Positions 18,195-25,998 of a DNA stretch of 64,000 bases are shown here, one piece after another. The notes under the pieces are model-generated. The model ran no database searches, was not told the DNA's origin, and saw only the letters and a program-made list of their open reading frames with translations. Positions within the stretch are counted from its first letter, which is position 1. Each line of letters begins with the position of its first letter. Source of the stretch: Bryobacter sp. GTDB taxonomy: Bacteria; Acidobacteriota; Terriglobia; Bryobacterales; Bryobacteraceae. The translations under genes and the position numbers were made by a program. The stretch spans positions 1-64,000 of the forward strand of contig JALHNH010000013.1 of assembly GCA_022843625.1 (NCBI GenBank), read 5' to 3'.

Positions 18195-19922
18195 CTATCG
18201 CACGACGATTTTGGCTAAGGTTTCGCCGTCTTCACCCATAACGTGAGTGGCGCAGGCGAGGCAGGGATCAAAAGAGTGGATGGTTCGCAGGATCTCGACC
18301 GGCTTGGTGCCGTCGGCCATTTTAGTTCCAATGAGGGCGGCCTCATAGGCGCCATGTTTGCCCTCGGCATCCTTTGGCGAAGCATTCCACGTAGAGGGAA
18401 CAACGATCTGATAAGACTCTGTTTTTTTGTCCTTGATCTTGATCCAGTGGCCGAGTGCGCCGCGCGGAGCCTCGACAAAGCCGACACCTTTGGCTTCGGC
18501 TGGCCAGGAGCTGGGTTCCCAGTTTTTGGTGTTAGCGGTGACGCTGTCGCCGGCCTTCAGGTTGGCAATCAGATTGTTGAATTCCTCAAGCATCCATTGC
18601 GCGGCGAGCTTGGTTTCAAGTCCACGGGCGAAGGTGCGGCCGAGCGTTGAGAAGAGCGCCGTGGCCGGGAGCTTGGTCGCACCCAGCCCCCAGTTCACAA
18701 CGTCTTTAATGGCCGTGTTGCCAGCGGCGTAGCCAATTACCATACGAGCAAGCGGACCCACTTCAACCGAGTGTCCCTTCCAGCGCGGAGTCTTCACCCA
18801 GGAATAACCCTGGTTCTCGTCGAGTTGTTTGTAGGGAGGTTTGGGGCCGGAGTATTTGGCTTTGGTCTGGCCTTCCCACGGGTGGAGCTTCTTTTTGCCA
18901 TCGCCGTATTCGTACCAGGAGTGCGTCACTTCTTCCTGCACTTGAGAGAAGTCGGTGAGGTCGAGTTGCTGCACTTCGTTGAGATTCTTGTTCAGGACAA
19001 CACCACGCGGAAAGCGAAACTTTGAAGTGGATTCAAGGTTGTAATCGGTAGGCATGTCGCCATAAGACATGAAATTGCCGAGGCCGCCGCCGATTTGAGT
19101 CCACTCGGGGTAGAAGCTGGCGATGGCGGCGAGGTCCGGGATGTAGAGCTGGTCTACGATCGCGATCGCCTCTGTGATCTTGTCCTTGACAAAGTTGAGG
19201 CGCTCCATGTTGATGGGTGCGTTGTCATCCACCATGTTGATGGCGCAGGCAACGCCGCCAACCAGATAGTTGGGATGCGGGTTCTTGCCGCCGAAGATGG
19301 TGTGGATCTTGGCGATTTCTTTTTGCCATTGAAGTGCTTCCAGGTAGTGGGCGACAGCCATGAGGTTGGCCTCTGGTGGAAGTTTGTAAGCAGGATGGCC
19401 CCAGTATGCATTCTGGAAAATTCCAAGCTGGCCTGAGTCGACAAATTTCTTGAGCGTTGCCAGCGTATCAGAGTAATAGCCGAGCGAGGACTTGGGCCAG
19501 TGGGGCGATACCTTCTGGGCAAGGGCAGAGGTGGCGGCGGGGTCGGCCTTGAGCGCTGAGACGACATCCACCCAATCGAGTGCATGCAGGTGGTAGAAGT
19601 GAATCACGTGATCCTGCACGATTTGCGTGAAATTCATCAGGTGCCGGATAATGCTGGCGTTTCTGGGGATGTCGATCTTGAGAGCGTTCTCGACGCTGCG
19701 TACGCTTGCGAGGGCGTGAATGGTGGTGCAAACTCCGCAGATGCGTTCTGCAAAGGCCCAGACTTCGCGCGGGTCGCGTCCCTGGACGATCAACTCGATG
19801 CCGCGCCACATGGTGCCGCTCGAAAGCGCGTCGCCGATGACGTTCTGGTCATTGAGCATGGCTTCAACGCGAAGGTGACCTTCAATTCGCGTGACTGGAT
19901 CTACTACGACTCGGGTAGACAT
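18195..19922 (-). CDS. [NiFe] hydrogenase large (catalytic) subunit, group 1
   Basis: A 575-residue large subunit binding the NiFe(CN)2CO site. The L1 motif is ERICGVCTTIHALASVRSVE (about residues 60-80), and the L2 motif is SFDPCLACATHVMG near the C terminus. All four nickel-binding cysteines are present. A 15-residue tail after the final histidine is the expected cleavage peptide for the adjacent protease. Segments such as HFYHLHALDWVDVVSALKAD follow the group 1 membrane-bound uptake enzymes (HyaB/HoxG) closely. It lies 9 bp after the small subunit gene. Confidence 0.96.
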   Translation of the reverse strand: MSTRVVVDPVTRIEGHLRVEAMLNDQNVIGDALSSGTMWRGIELIVQGRDPREVWAFAERICGVCTTIHALASVRSVENALKIDIPRNASIIRHLMNFTQIVQDHVIHFYHLHALDWVDVVSALKADPAATSALAQKVSPHWPKSSLGYYSDTLATLKKFVDSGQLGIFQNAYWGHPAYKLPPEANLMAVAHYLEALQWQKEIAKIHTIFGGKNPHPNYLVGGVACAINMVDDNAPINMERLNFVKDKITEAIAIVDQLYIPDLAAIASFYPEWTQIGGGLGNFMSYGDMPTDYNLESTSKFRFPRGVVLNKNLNEVQQLDLTDFSQVQEEVTHSWYEYGDGKKKLHPWEGQTKAKYSGPKPPYKQLDENQGYSWVKTPRWKGHSVEVGPLARMVIGYAAGNTAIKDVVNWGLGATKLPATALFSTLGRTFARGLETKLAAQWMLEEFNNLIANLKAGDSVTANTKNWEPSSWPAEAKGVGFVEAPRGALGHWIKIKDKKTESYQIVVPSTWNASPKDAEGKHGAYEAALIGTKMADGTKPVEILRTIHSFDPCLACATHVMGEDGETLAKIVVR

Positions 19923-19931
19923 GTGTGGCTC

Positions 19932-21041
19932 CTATTCGACGGGCTTGGTGGTTTCGATGTTGACTAGCTTCTGGTCGACCAGTTTGTGTTTGGCAAGGGC
20001 GGCAACGCCGTGTGCGGCGATGGCACCCGCGACAACGGCTGTGAGGCCGAGGCCAACTCTGTCGGCGGTAAGGTCTGTGGTGGGATTCGGGATGTTGGAG
20101 AGGCGTTCGTAGAACGGACCGTTATCCCAGAAGCCTTCCTCTGAGCAACCAAAACAACCGTGGCCCGAGCCGATCGGGAATGAGACGCACTCGTTCCACT
20201 TCATCGAAGCGCAGGCATTATAAGTGGAAGGTCCGCGGCAGCCCATCTTGTACAGGCACCAACCCTTGCGGGCCCCTTCGTCGTCCCAGGCCTCGACAAA
20301 TTGCCCGGCATCAAAATAGCTGCGACGGTAGCAACGGTCGTGGATGCGCTGGCCATAGAACATCTTGGGCCGCTTGGCACTGTCCAGCTCCGGCAATCGA
20401 TCAAAGGTCAGGATATAGCTCAGGACGCCCGTCATGACTTCAGCGATAGGCGGACAACCGGGAACATTAATTACCGGTTTGTCGGTAATCATCTTGTAGA
20501 CCGGCTTGGCTCCCGTTGGATTCGGGTATGCAGCCTGAACACAGCCGTTGGAGGCGCAACTGCCCCAGGCGATGATCGCCTTGGCTCCGGCAGCCGCTTC
20601 TTCGAGGATGCTCGTGAAGGTCTCGCCACCAATGGTGCAGTAGACTCCTCCATCGTTGGTGGGTGCGTTGCCTTCAACGGCGAGAAGATATTGGCCCTTG
20701 TAGTCCTTCATGATCTTCTTGCGGATCTCCTCCGCCTGGTGGCCTGCGGCAGCCTGAAGGACATCGTCATAGTCGAGCGACACCATGTTGAAAAGAATGT
20801 CCTGTGCGATCGGGTGCGACGAGCGGAGGAACGACTCGCTGCAACAGGTGCATTCCAGGCCATGAATCCAGAGCACCGGGATTCGTGGCTTCTTGTCCAT
20901 GGCCGTTGCAATTTGCGCAGCCGCTTCTTTGGGGAGACCGAGCGAAGCGGCCGTCATGGTGCAGAAGGTGAGTATGTCACGGCGGCTAATGCCACGCCGC
21001 TCGAGGACTTCAGACGTTGTTGCAGGGTGAGAGACAATCAT
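19932..21041 (-). CDS. [NiFe] hydrogenase small subunit, six-cysteine oxygen-tolerant type
   Basis: A 369-residue precursor. It has a Tat signal ([20 protein letters not shown]), three iron-sulfur clusters and a C-terminal membrane anchor ([19 protein letters not shown]). The proximal-cluster ligands are [20 protein letters not shown] and VPGCPP. These include the two extra cysteines, equivalent to Cys19 and Cys120 of E. coli HyaA, that make the 4Fe-3S cluster of oxygen-tolerant enzymes. Distal and medial cluster residues are in [18 protein letters not shown] and [13 protein letters not shown]. The ATG at 21041 is chosen: it follows the Shine-Dalgarno AAGGAG at 21055-21050 with 8-nt spacing, whereas the in-frame GTG at 21050 lies inside that site. 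It is the first gene of the operon. Confidence 0.96.
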   Translation of the reverse strand: MIVSHPATTSEVLERRGISRRDILTFCTMTAASLGLPKEAAAQIATAMDKKPRIPVLWIHGLECTCCSESFLRSSHPIAQDILFNMVSLDYDDVLQAAAGHQAEEIRKKIMKDYKGQYLLAVEGNAPTNDGGVYCTIGGETFTSILEEAAAGAKAIIAWGSCASNGCVQAAYPNPTGAKPVYKMITDKPVINVPGCPPIAEVMTGVLSYILTFDRLPELDSAKRPKMFYGQRIHDRCYRRSYFDAGQFVEAWDDEGARKGWCLYKMGCRGPSTYNACASMKWNECVSFPIGSGHGCFGCSEEGFWDNGPFYERLSNIPNPTTDLTADRVGLGLTAVVAGAIAAHGVAALAKHKLVDQKLVNIETTKPVE

Positions 21042-21049
21042 GGGGCCCA

Positions 21050-21055
21050 CTCCTT
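21050..21055 (-). promoter_or_regulatory. Ribosome binding site deciding the small-subunit start
   Basis: AAGGAG on the minus strand, 8 nt before the ATG at 21041. It lies downstream of the predicted sigma54 transcription start (about 21062), so it would be in the mRNA. It argues against initiation at the GTG that overlaps it. Confidence 0.75.
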
Positions 21056-21072
21056 AGGCTGGCCAAATAATT

Positions 21073-21088
21073 AGCAATCGGAGTGCCA
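21073..21088 (-). promoter_or_regulatory. Sigma54 (-24/-12) promoter of the hydrogenase operon
   Basis: Minus strand TGGCACTCCGATTGCT matches the RpoN consensus TGGCAC-N5-TTGCW exactly, with the invariant GG and GC separated by 10 bp. The predicted transcription start is near 21062, giving a 21-nt leader that contains the ribosome binding site. Sigma54 control of uptake hydrogenases through HoxA/HupR-type activators is well known. A nearly identical promoter faces the other way at 21217-21232. Confidence 0.82.
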
Positions 21089-21135
21089 CTAGAAATACCG
21101 TTGTAATAGTTAAAATCCGGGGTTTGGGGTAGCTA

Positions 21136-21155
21136 GTTGGGGGAAAACCCACAAC
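21136..21155. promoter_or_regulatory. 20-bp palindrome, candidate activator (UAS) site
   Basis: GTTGGGGGAAAACCCACAAC has arms GTTGnGGG and CCCnCAAC with one mismatched pair. It lies roughly midway between the two outward sigma54 promoters: about 50 bp upstream of the -24 element on the hydrogenase side and about 60 bp upstream on the cytochrome side. Sigma54 activators bind such upstream palindromes, so one site could serve both promoters. A second, weaker inverted repeat (CTGGG...CCCAG) follows at 21158-21179. Binding by the regulator at 27905-29269 is inference. Confidence 0.45.
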
Positions 21156-21216
21156 ATCTGGGGCATTTGCCACACCCAGGGCTGTTCTACGTGTTGAAAC
21201 TAAAAATAAAATGAAT

Positions 21217-21232
21217 CGGCACTCGAATTGCA
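21217..21232 (+). promoter_or_regulatory. Sigma54 (-24/-12) promoter of the cytochrome operon
   Basis: CGGCACTCGAATTGCA has the invariant GG and GC with the correct 10-bp spacing and matches 12 of 16 positions of the hydrogenase promoter on the other strand. The predicted transcription start is about 21243, only 3 nt before the ATG at 21246, which would make the mRNA almost leaderless. Either translation starts without a Shine-Dalgarno site, or a further upstream promoter also contributes. Confidence 0.72.
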
Positions 21233-21245
21233 ATACATTTTAGTG

Positions 21246-21563
21246 ATGAGACTTCAACTTATTTCGATCTCCCTACTTCTTGCGACTGCCGCTTGCGGCT
21301 TTGGTGCCGATGTTGCTGCTGGCAAGACCGCATACGATGCTGCCTGCAAAAAGTGTCACGGGGCGGATGGTACTCCCAATCCGGCCATTGTCAAAATGAT
21401 GAAGGTTGAGATGAAGCATCTTGGCGCCAAAGACGTGCAAGCCAAGAGCGATGCGGTGCTGAAGAAGGAAACGATTGAGGGTATAGGGAAGATGAAGGCG
21501 ATGCCTGCGGTGGAAAAAGACGTCGCCAATATCTTGGCCTTCGTCCGGACCTTAAAGCAGTAG
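21246..21563 (+). CDS. Small periplasmic c-type cytochrome (class I-like)
   Basis: A 105-residue protein with a signal peptide (QLISISLLLATAACGFGA) and one haem motif, CKKCH, near residue 35. A methionine in KMKAMPAVEKD is the likely sixth ligand. It belongs to the small single-haem cytochrome c class. An open frame begins at a TTG at 21228, but that codon lies inside the sigma54 promoter, so the ATG at 21246 is used. As first gene of the cytochrome operon it may shuttle electrons in the periplasm between the membrane quinol oxidase and the MtrA-type cytochrome (inference). Confidence 0.88.
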   Translation: MRLQLISISLLLATAACGFGADVAAGKTAYDAACKKCHGADGTPNPAIVKMMKVEMKHLGAKDVQAKSDAVLKKETIEGIGKMKAMPAVEKDVANILAFVRTLKQ

Positions 21564-21576
21564 GGATCTTAAAAAA

Positions 21577-22968
21577 ATGGGGAAACTAACCCAACGCTGG
21601 ATACTCCCAGTACTCTACCTCACCGACAACTGGATCAGCCGCATTGGCATGTTCCTGGTTTTGTCAGCGATGGTTCTGTGGATTTTCCTTACTGGGGCCA
21701 GCGCCGCATCCGGTTATTTGGGGATTTTGCAGTTTGTTGCGCTGCCAGCTGCATTCTTCGCGGGTCTCGTCCTGATTCCATTTGGGATTAGTATGCAACG
21801 CCGTCGGGAAGCACCTGACCATCATCTGCATCTTCCCGAAAAAGTGGAACTCACCAATCCGAAGGTGAGGCGCTTCTTGGTTTTTGTGGCCGGAGCAACC
21901 TTCGTAAATCTGGTTGTGGGCGGGGCACTGACTTACCAAACCGTGCACTACATGGAAAGCAACAATTTCTGTGGCACTGCCTGCCATGTGATGGATCCGG
22001 AACACATTGCTTTTCAGAATGGCTCTCATGCACAGGTGAAATGTGTCGAGTGTCATGTCGGAGAGGGCGCGGGAAATATGATTCGGGCGAAGTTGAACGG
22101 CACTCGCCAGCTCTATCAAATTCTGGCCGGTACTTATGCCCGGCCAATTCCGTCGCCTCCCCACGCGCTAAAGCCCGCGTCTGAGACCTGTGAAAATTGC
22201 CATTCCCGCAATCACGATTATGGCGACAGATTGTGGCGTCGGACGCAGTTTGACGACACTGGCGCAAAACTGGAAACCGCTTTGATGCTCAAGCTCGGTG
22301 GAGCTGAAGGTAAGGGCATTCACGGCGCGCATATGGGCAAGAACTTCCATATTGACTATGAGGCGGCTGATGACAAGCGGGAGAAGATTCTCTCGGTGAA
22401 AGTGACTAAGGGCGGTCAGACTGACGAGTATGCGTCGGCAGACTTCAGTTCTGGCAAGGTGAAGGCGGTTTTCAGCCGGCAGATGGATTGCCTTGACTGC
22501 CACAATCGTCCCAGCCATGAGTTTGCCGTGCCTGACCGAGCGGTGGACAAGTTGATGGCCGATGGCAAGCTGCCGCAGTCGATTCCCATGTTCCGCAAGG
22601 CGGCGCTGGAAGTGTTGAAGGGTGAGTACGGCACTGGAGCTGAGACCGCCATTCCTGAAAAGCTCAGAGCCTACTATCAGAAGAATCAGCCGGGAGCCCT
22701 GGCAGCCAATCAGGGCGAGTTAGACAAGGCCGGCAAAGAACTTGCGGCCCTTTATGGCCGGAACATATTCCCGGCAATGAAGATCACCTGGGGAACTTAT
22801 CCCCAGCATTTGGGGCATACGGATTCTCCTGGCTGCTTCCGCTGCCATAGTGAAGATTTGAAGGCGAAGACTCCTGGCAAAGCGATTACGCAGGATTGCG
22901 AAGCTTGCCACAAGGTGCTTGGGGTTGAAGAAAAGAACATGAAGGCATTACAGGAACTTGGAGGTTGA
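21577..22968 (+). CDS. Membrane-anchored multihaem cytochrome c, NapC/NrfH-like quinol dehydrogenase
   Basis: A 463-residue protein. The first 125 residues contain three hydrophobic segments (GMFLVLSAMVLWIFLTGA, FVALPAAFFAGLVLIPFG, FLVFVAGATFVNLVVGGAL). Haem motifs follow in order: CGTACH, CVECH, CENCH, CLDCH, CFRCH and CEACH. The first motif has three residues between the cysteines (CX3CH), so there are five standard motifs and one unusual one. NapC/NrfH/CymA proteins oxidise quinol and feed periplasmic cytochromes. This one is longer than tetrahaem CymA, with a large periplasmic domain after the third motif. The downstream gene begins 2 bp after its stop codon. Confidence 0.85.
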   Translation: MGKLTQRWILPVLYLTDNWISRIGMFLVLSAMVLWIFLTGASAASGYLGILQFVALPAAFFAGLVLIPFGISMQRRREAPDHHLHLPEKVELTNPKVRRFLVFVAGATFVNLVVGGALTYQTVHYMESNNFCGTACHVMDPEHIAFQNGSHAQVKCVECHVGEGAGNMIRAKLNGTRQLYQILAGTYARPIPSPPHALKPASETCENCHSRNHDYGDRLWRRTQFDDTGAKLETALMLKLGGAEGKGIHGAHMGKNFHIDYEAADDKREKILSVKVTKGGQTDEYASADFSSGKVKAVFSRQMDCLDCHNRPSHEFAVPDRAVDKLMADGKLPQSIPMFRKAALEVLKGEYGTGAETAIPEKLRAYYQKNQPGALAANQGELDKAGKELAALYGRNIFPAMKITWGTYPQHLGHTDSPGCFRCHSEDLKAKTPGKAITQDCEACHKVLGVEEKNMKALQELGG

Positions 22969-22970
22969 TC

Positions 22971-25010
22971 ATGCGTGAACGATTCGGAATGCGTCTATGG
23001 CCAGTAGTAATGGTCGGTGGCTTATTGGCCGCCGCAGGACTGGTGAGTGGTGTGGGCAAGAATGCCTTTAACGCTGCTCAAAAGGCGTTTTACGCCGACG
23101 AAAAGACCATCAATTTCGTAAGGCCGGGACTCGACCTCAAAATTCTTGCGGCGGTTGTTAACCCGGACGGATCGATGGCGGCAAGGATCAAGATCACCGA
23201 TCCATTGGGAGTGCCCCTCGACCGGCTTGGCGTGTTTACTCCTGGTCCGGTGAACATTAGTTTTGTATCTGCATTCATTCCAAAGAACGATAAATTTTAT
23301 ACGTCCTACACAACGCGAGTGCAGACCAGCCCCATCACCAGAGTTTCAGCCACACAGGCCGCTGCAGACACGGGTGGTAGTTGGGTGAAGAATGCCGAAG
23401 ATGGCGAGTACACTTACACCTTCCGAACAAGAGCACCCGCTGGCTTCGACCGGACGGCAACTCACACCATTGGCGCATACTCCAGCCGCAATCTGACTGC
23501 CTTCGAGTTGGGGACAAATTATGCAAGCGCAACATTCAACTTTATCCCCGCAGGCGGAGAGGTTACACAAGTTCGAGATGTGATCAAAACAGCCACTTGC
23601 AATGCCTGCCATATTCAGGTATCTGCGCACGGCGGTTCACGCATCGGAATGGAAATGTGCGTCCTGTGTCACAGTCCCCAAACGGTAGATCCTGATACCG
23701 GTAATACGGTGGATATGACCGTGATGACTCACAAGATTCATATGGGCAAAGATTTGCCGAGTGTTCGCGCTGGAACGAAATACCAGATTATTGGCAACCA
23801 GCAAAGCCTCCATGACTATTCAGCAGTTGGATTCCCTGCCAACGCCCGAAACTGCACGGCATGCCATGCACAAACCGGACCAAACGCAGCAACGCAGGCC
23901 ACTGCGATGTTTAACTCGACCCGCGCGGCATGCGGATCCTGCCACGATGGTATCGATTTTGCAACAGGCAAAGGTCATATCGCGCAAGCCGATGACAGCC
24001 GCTGCTCCACTTGCCATCGCCCCGAAGGCGAACGCGAGTGGGACATCTCCGTCAAGGGCGCCCACGTCGTGCCCGAATTCTCGAGAAACCTGAAAGGCCA
24101 ATCGATAGAATTGCTCGAAGTCAGCAATACCGGTCCGGGGCAAAACCCAACCGTCACTTATCGCCTGAGGGATTCTGAGGGTAAGATCCTCGCTCCGAGT
24201 GATATGACCTCGCTGTCCTTGATATTGGCCGGACCAGCGCCAGACTATCTCGCTTACTGGTCTGAAGCATCGCGAACCGATCCAATTTCACCGAGTGGAT
24301 CAGCAACACACCGCTTTGCCCGAGCGATTCCAGCTGATGCCAAGGGCACCTACACTATAAGTGCTGAAGGGTATCGTAATGTGTCCTTTGAAGGACCCAA
24401 CCGCATTCCTACTACTGTCCGGGATCCGCTAAAGAATGTTGTTAAGTACTTTAGTGTTGACGGGACGGCGATCACGCCCCGCAGACAGGTAGTCACAGTT
24501 GAAAAGTGCAACGCCTGCCATACGAGGATTGAAGCCCACGGCCGTAACCGGAATCAGATCGAAGGTTGCGTGGTTTGTCACAACTCAACCATGACGGATT
24601 CGGCACGGCGCCCTGCAGCGCAAGCTCCGAATGAGTCAATCAGCTTTGGCACGATGGTGCACCGGATTCACACTGGTAAGGAGCAGGGCCGTCCCTACAT
24701 CATCTATGGCTTCGGTGCTTCGGAAAACAACTTCAGCGAAATCGGATTCTCGACCAGCGCTGCAAACTGCACCACCTGCCACGTGAACAACTCTCAGAAT
24801 CTGCCTTTGCGGGCAAATCTGAATCCCGTGACCGATCCGCGTGGATGGTTGCCGAGTTTAGGTGTTACCAGTGCTTCCTGCCTGAGCTGCCATAGCTCAA
24901 GGGATGCTGCGGTGCACGCCCAAATCAACACTTCTTCACTTGGTGAAAGCTGCACTGTCTGCCACGGTCCGAATGCAGAGTTCTCCGTTGCTCGCTCACA
25001 CGCTAGGTAA
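22971..25010 (+). CDS. OmcA/MtrC-family decahaem cytochrome c
   Basis: A 679-residue protein with an N-terminal hydrophobic segment and ten CXXCH motifs: CNACH, CVLCH, CTACH, CGSCH, CSTCH, then CNACH, CVVCH, CTTCH, CLSCH, CTVCH. The 5+5 arrangement with beta domains before each pentahaem group is the OmcA/MtrC layout, in which the protein sits on the cell surface and passes electrons to minerals or other acceptors. The sequence VMTHKIHMGK after the second haem is a family hallmark and recurs in the second half as MVHRIHTGK. No lipobox cysteine is visible. The ATG at 22971 follows an excellent GGAGGT site. Confidence 0.92.
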   Translation: MRERFGMRLWPVVMVGGLLAAAGLVSGVGKNAFNAAQKAFYADEKTINFVRPGLDLKILAAVVNPDGSMAARIKITDPLGVPLDRLGVFTPGPVNISFVSAFIPKNDKFYTSYTTRVQTSPITRVSATQAAADTGGSWVKNAEDGEYTYTFRTRAPAGFDRTATHTIGAYSSRNLTAFELGTNYASATFNFIPAGGEVTQVRDVIKTATCNACHIQVSAHGGSRIGMEMCVLCHSPQTVDPDTGNTVDMTVMTHKIHMGKDLPSVRAGTKYQIIGNQQSLHDYSAVGFPANARNCTACHAQTGPNAATQATAMFNSTRAACGSCHDGIDFATGKGHIAQADDSRCSTCHRPEGEREWDISVKGAHVVPEFSRNLKGQSIELLEVSNTGPGQNPTVTYRLRDSEGKILAPSDMTSLSLILAGPAPDYLAYWSEASRTDPISPSGSATHRFARAIPADAKGTYTISAEGYRNVSFEGPNRIPTTVRDPLKNVVKYFSVDGTAITPRRQVVTVEKCNACHTRIEAHGRNRNQIEGCVVCHNSTMTDSARRPAAQAPNESISFGTMVHRIHTGKEQGRPYIIYGFGASENNFSEIGFSTSAANCTTCHVNNSQNLPLRANLNPVTDPRGWLPSLGVTSASCLSCHSSRDAAVHAQINTSSLGESCTVCHGPNAEFSVARSHAR

Positions 25011-25011
25011 G

Positions 25012-25998
25012 ATGCGAATCAGCGTAGCCATTACCGTTCTCTTGTTACTGCCCTTCATTGCCGGTGCAGCCCCTAAAAAGGCCCGCACCGACAAGGAGGG
25101 TTATGCCGGAACCGAAGCTTGTTTGGTTTGCCATGAGGACATGGGCAAGGCCTTTTTAAAAAGCCGCCATGGAATCATAGAAAACGACAAAGGACGGGGA
25201 TGGAAGGGGCAATCTTGTGAATCTTGCCATGGTCCGGGCACAAAACATGGTGAGGCCGCTGAAGCCAAGTTTATCCTGAACCATGTAAATGCTCCGTCTC
25301 GAGAAGCGGACGCTTCGTGCCTCTCCTGCCATAAAAACCAATCCACTCACGCGGGACGTATCAGCGGATCCCACGCCAAAGTGCAAGTGTCTTGCGTCAG
25401 TTGTCATTCGGTTCACCATTCGGTCAAGGATTCCTCTCTGCCGATGATGAGGGATTTGAGTGCAAAGGCACCCTCAGCCTTCGCCAAGCTGGCCTTGCCT
25501 ACATCCAGGGCAAGCAAGATCACAGAGCTTTGTTCCAGTTGTCATGCAAGCGCCTGGGCATCCTTTCAGCGTCCTCACACCCATCCCATTTCCCAGGGTG
25601 CGATGTCTTGTGTGGATTGTCATAACCCTCACGGAACTTCCCGGCCATTTGGCTTGAACACAACTGCCCGAACGACCAACTCCGAGCCTGGTTGCTTTAA
25701 GTGCCACGCCGACAAGCGCGGACCCTTCACCTTCGAACACGCCCCCATGCGTATGGAGGGCTGCAGCGCCTGTCATGAAAACCATGGCTCTGCAAACCCG
25801 CGCATCCTGAACCGAGCCGAGGTAAGTCATCTATGCCTGGAATGCCATTCCAACGTACCAGCGGCGAGCAATCGCAGTGGGACGCTTGGCACCGTCGCTA
25901 CCGGCTTTCATGATCTTCGACTTCCGGCCTACCGGAATTGCACCAGCTGCCACTCGAAGGTGCATGGGTCGCACATCAACAGGGACTTGCTCCGATGA
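25012..25998 (+). CDS. DmsE/MtrA-family decahaem cytochrome c
   Basis: A 328-residue periplasmic cytochrome with signal peptide (ISVAITVLLLLPFIAGAAP) and ten CXXCH motifs: CLVCH, CESCH, CLSCH, CVSCH, CSSCH, CVDCH, CFKCH, CSACH, CLECH and CTSCH. Length, haem number and the early YAGTEACLVCHED block match the DmsE/MtrA family, which sits inside the MtrB porin and carries electrons through the outer membrane. The frame is open upstream to 24904, but the ATG at 25012, one base after the preceding stop, gives the signal peptide. It overlaps the porin gene by 4 bp (ATGA), supporting a fixed ratio of the two. Confidence 0.93.
   Translation: MRISVAITVLLLLPFIAGAAPKKARTDKEGYAGTEACLVCHEDMGKAFLKSRHGIIENDKGRGWKGQSCESCHGPGTKHGEAAEAKFILNHVNAPSREADASCLSCHKNQSTHAGRISGSHAKVQVSCVSCHSVHHSVKDSSLPMMRDLSAKAPSAFAKLALPTSRASKITELCSSCHASAWASFQRPHTHPISQGAMSCVDCHNPHGTSRPFGLNTTARTTNSEPGCFKCHADKRGPFTFEHAPMRMEGCSACHENHGSANPRILNRAEVSHLCLECHSNVPAASNRSGTLGTVATGFHDLRLPAYRNCTSCHSKVHGSHINRDLLR

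Noticed and set aside
21041-21246. HupR-type TTG-N5-CAA site in the shared control region
   Set aside because: No copy with the right spacing was found; only the palindrome at 21136-21155 stands out.
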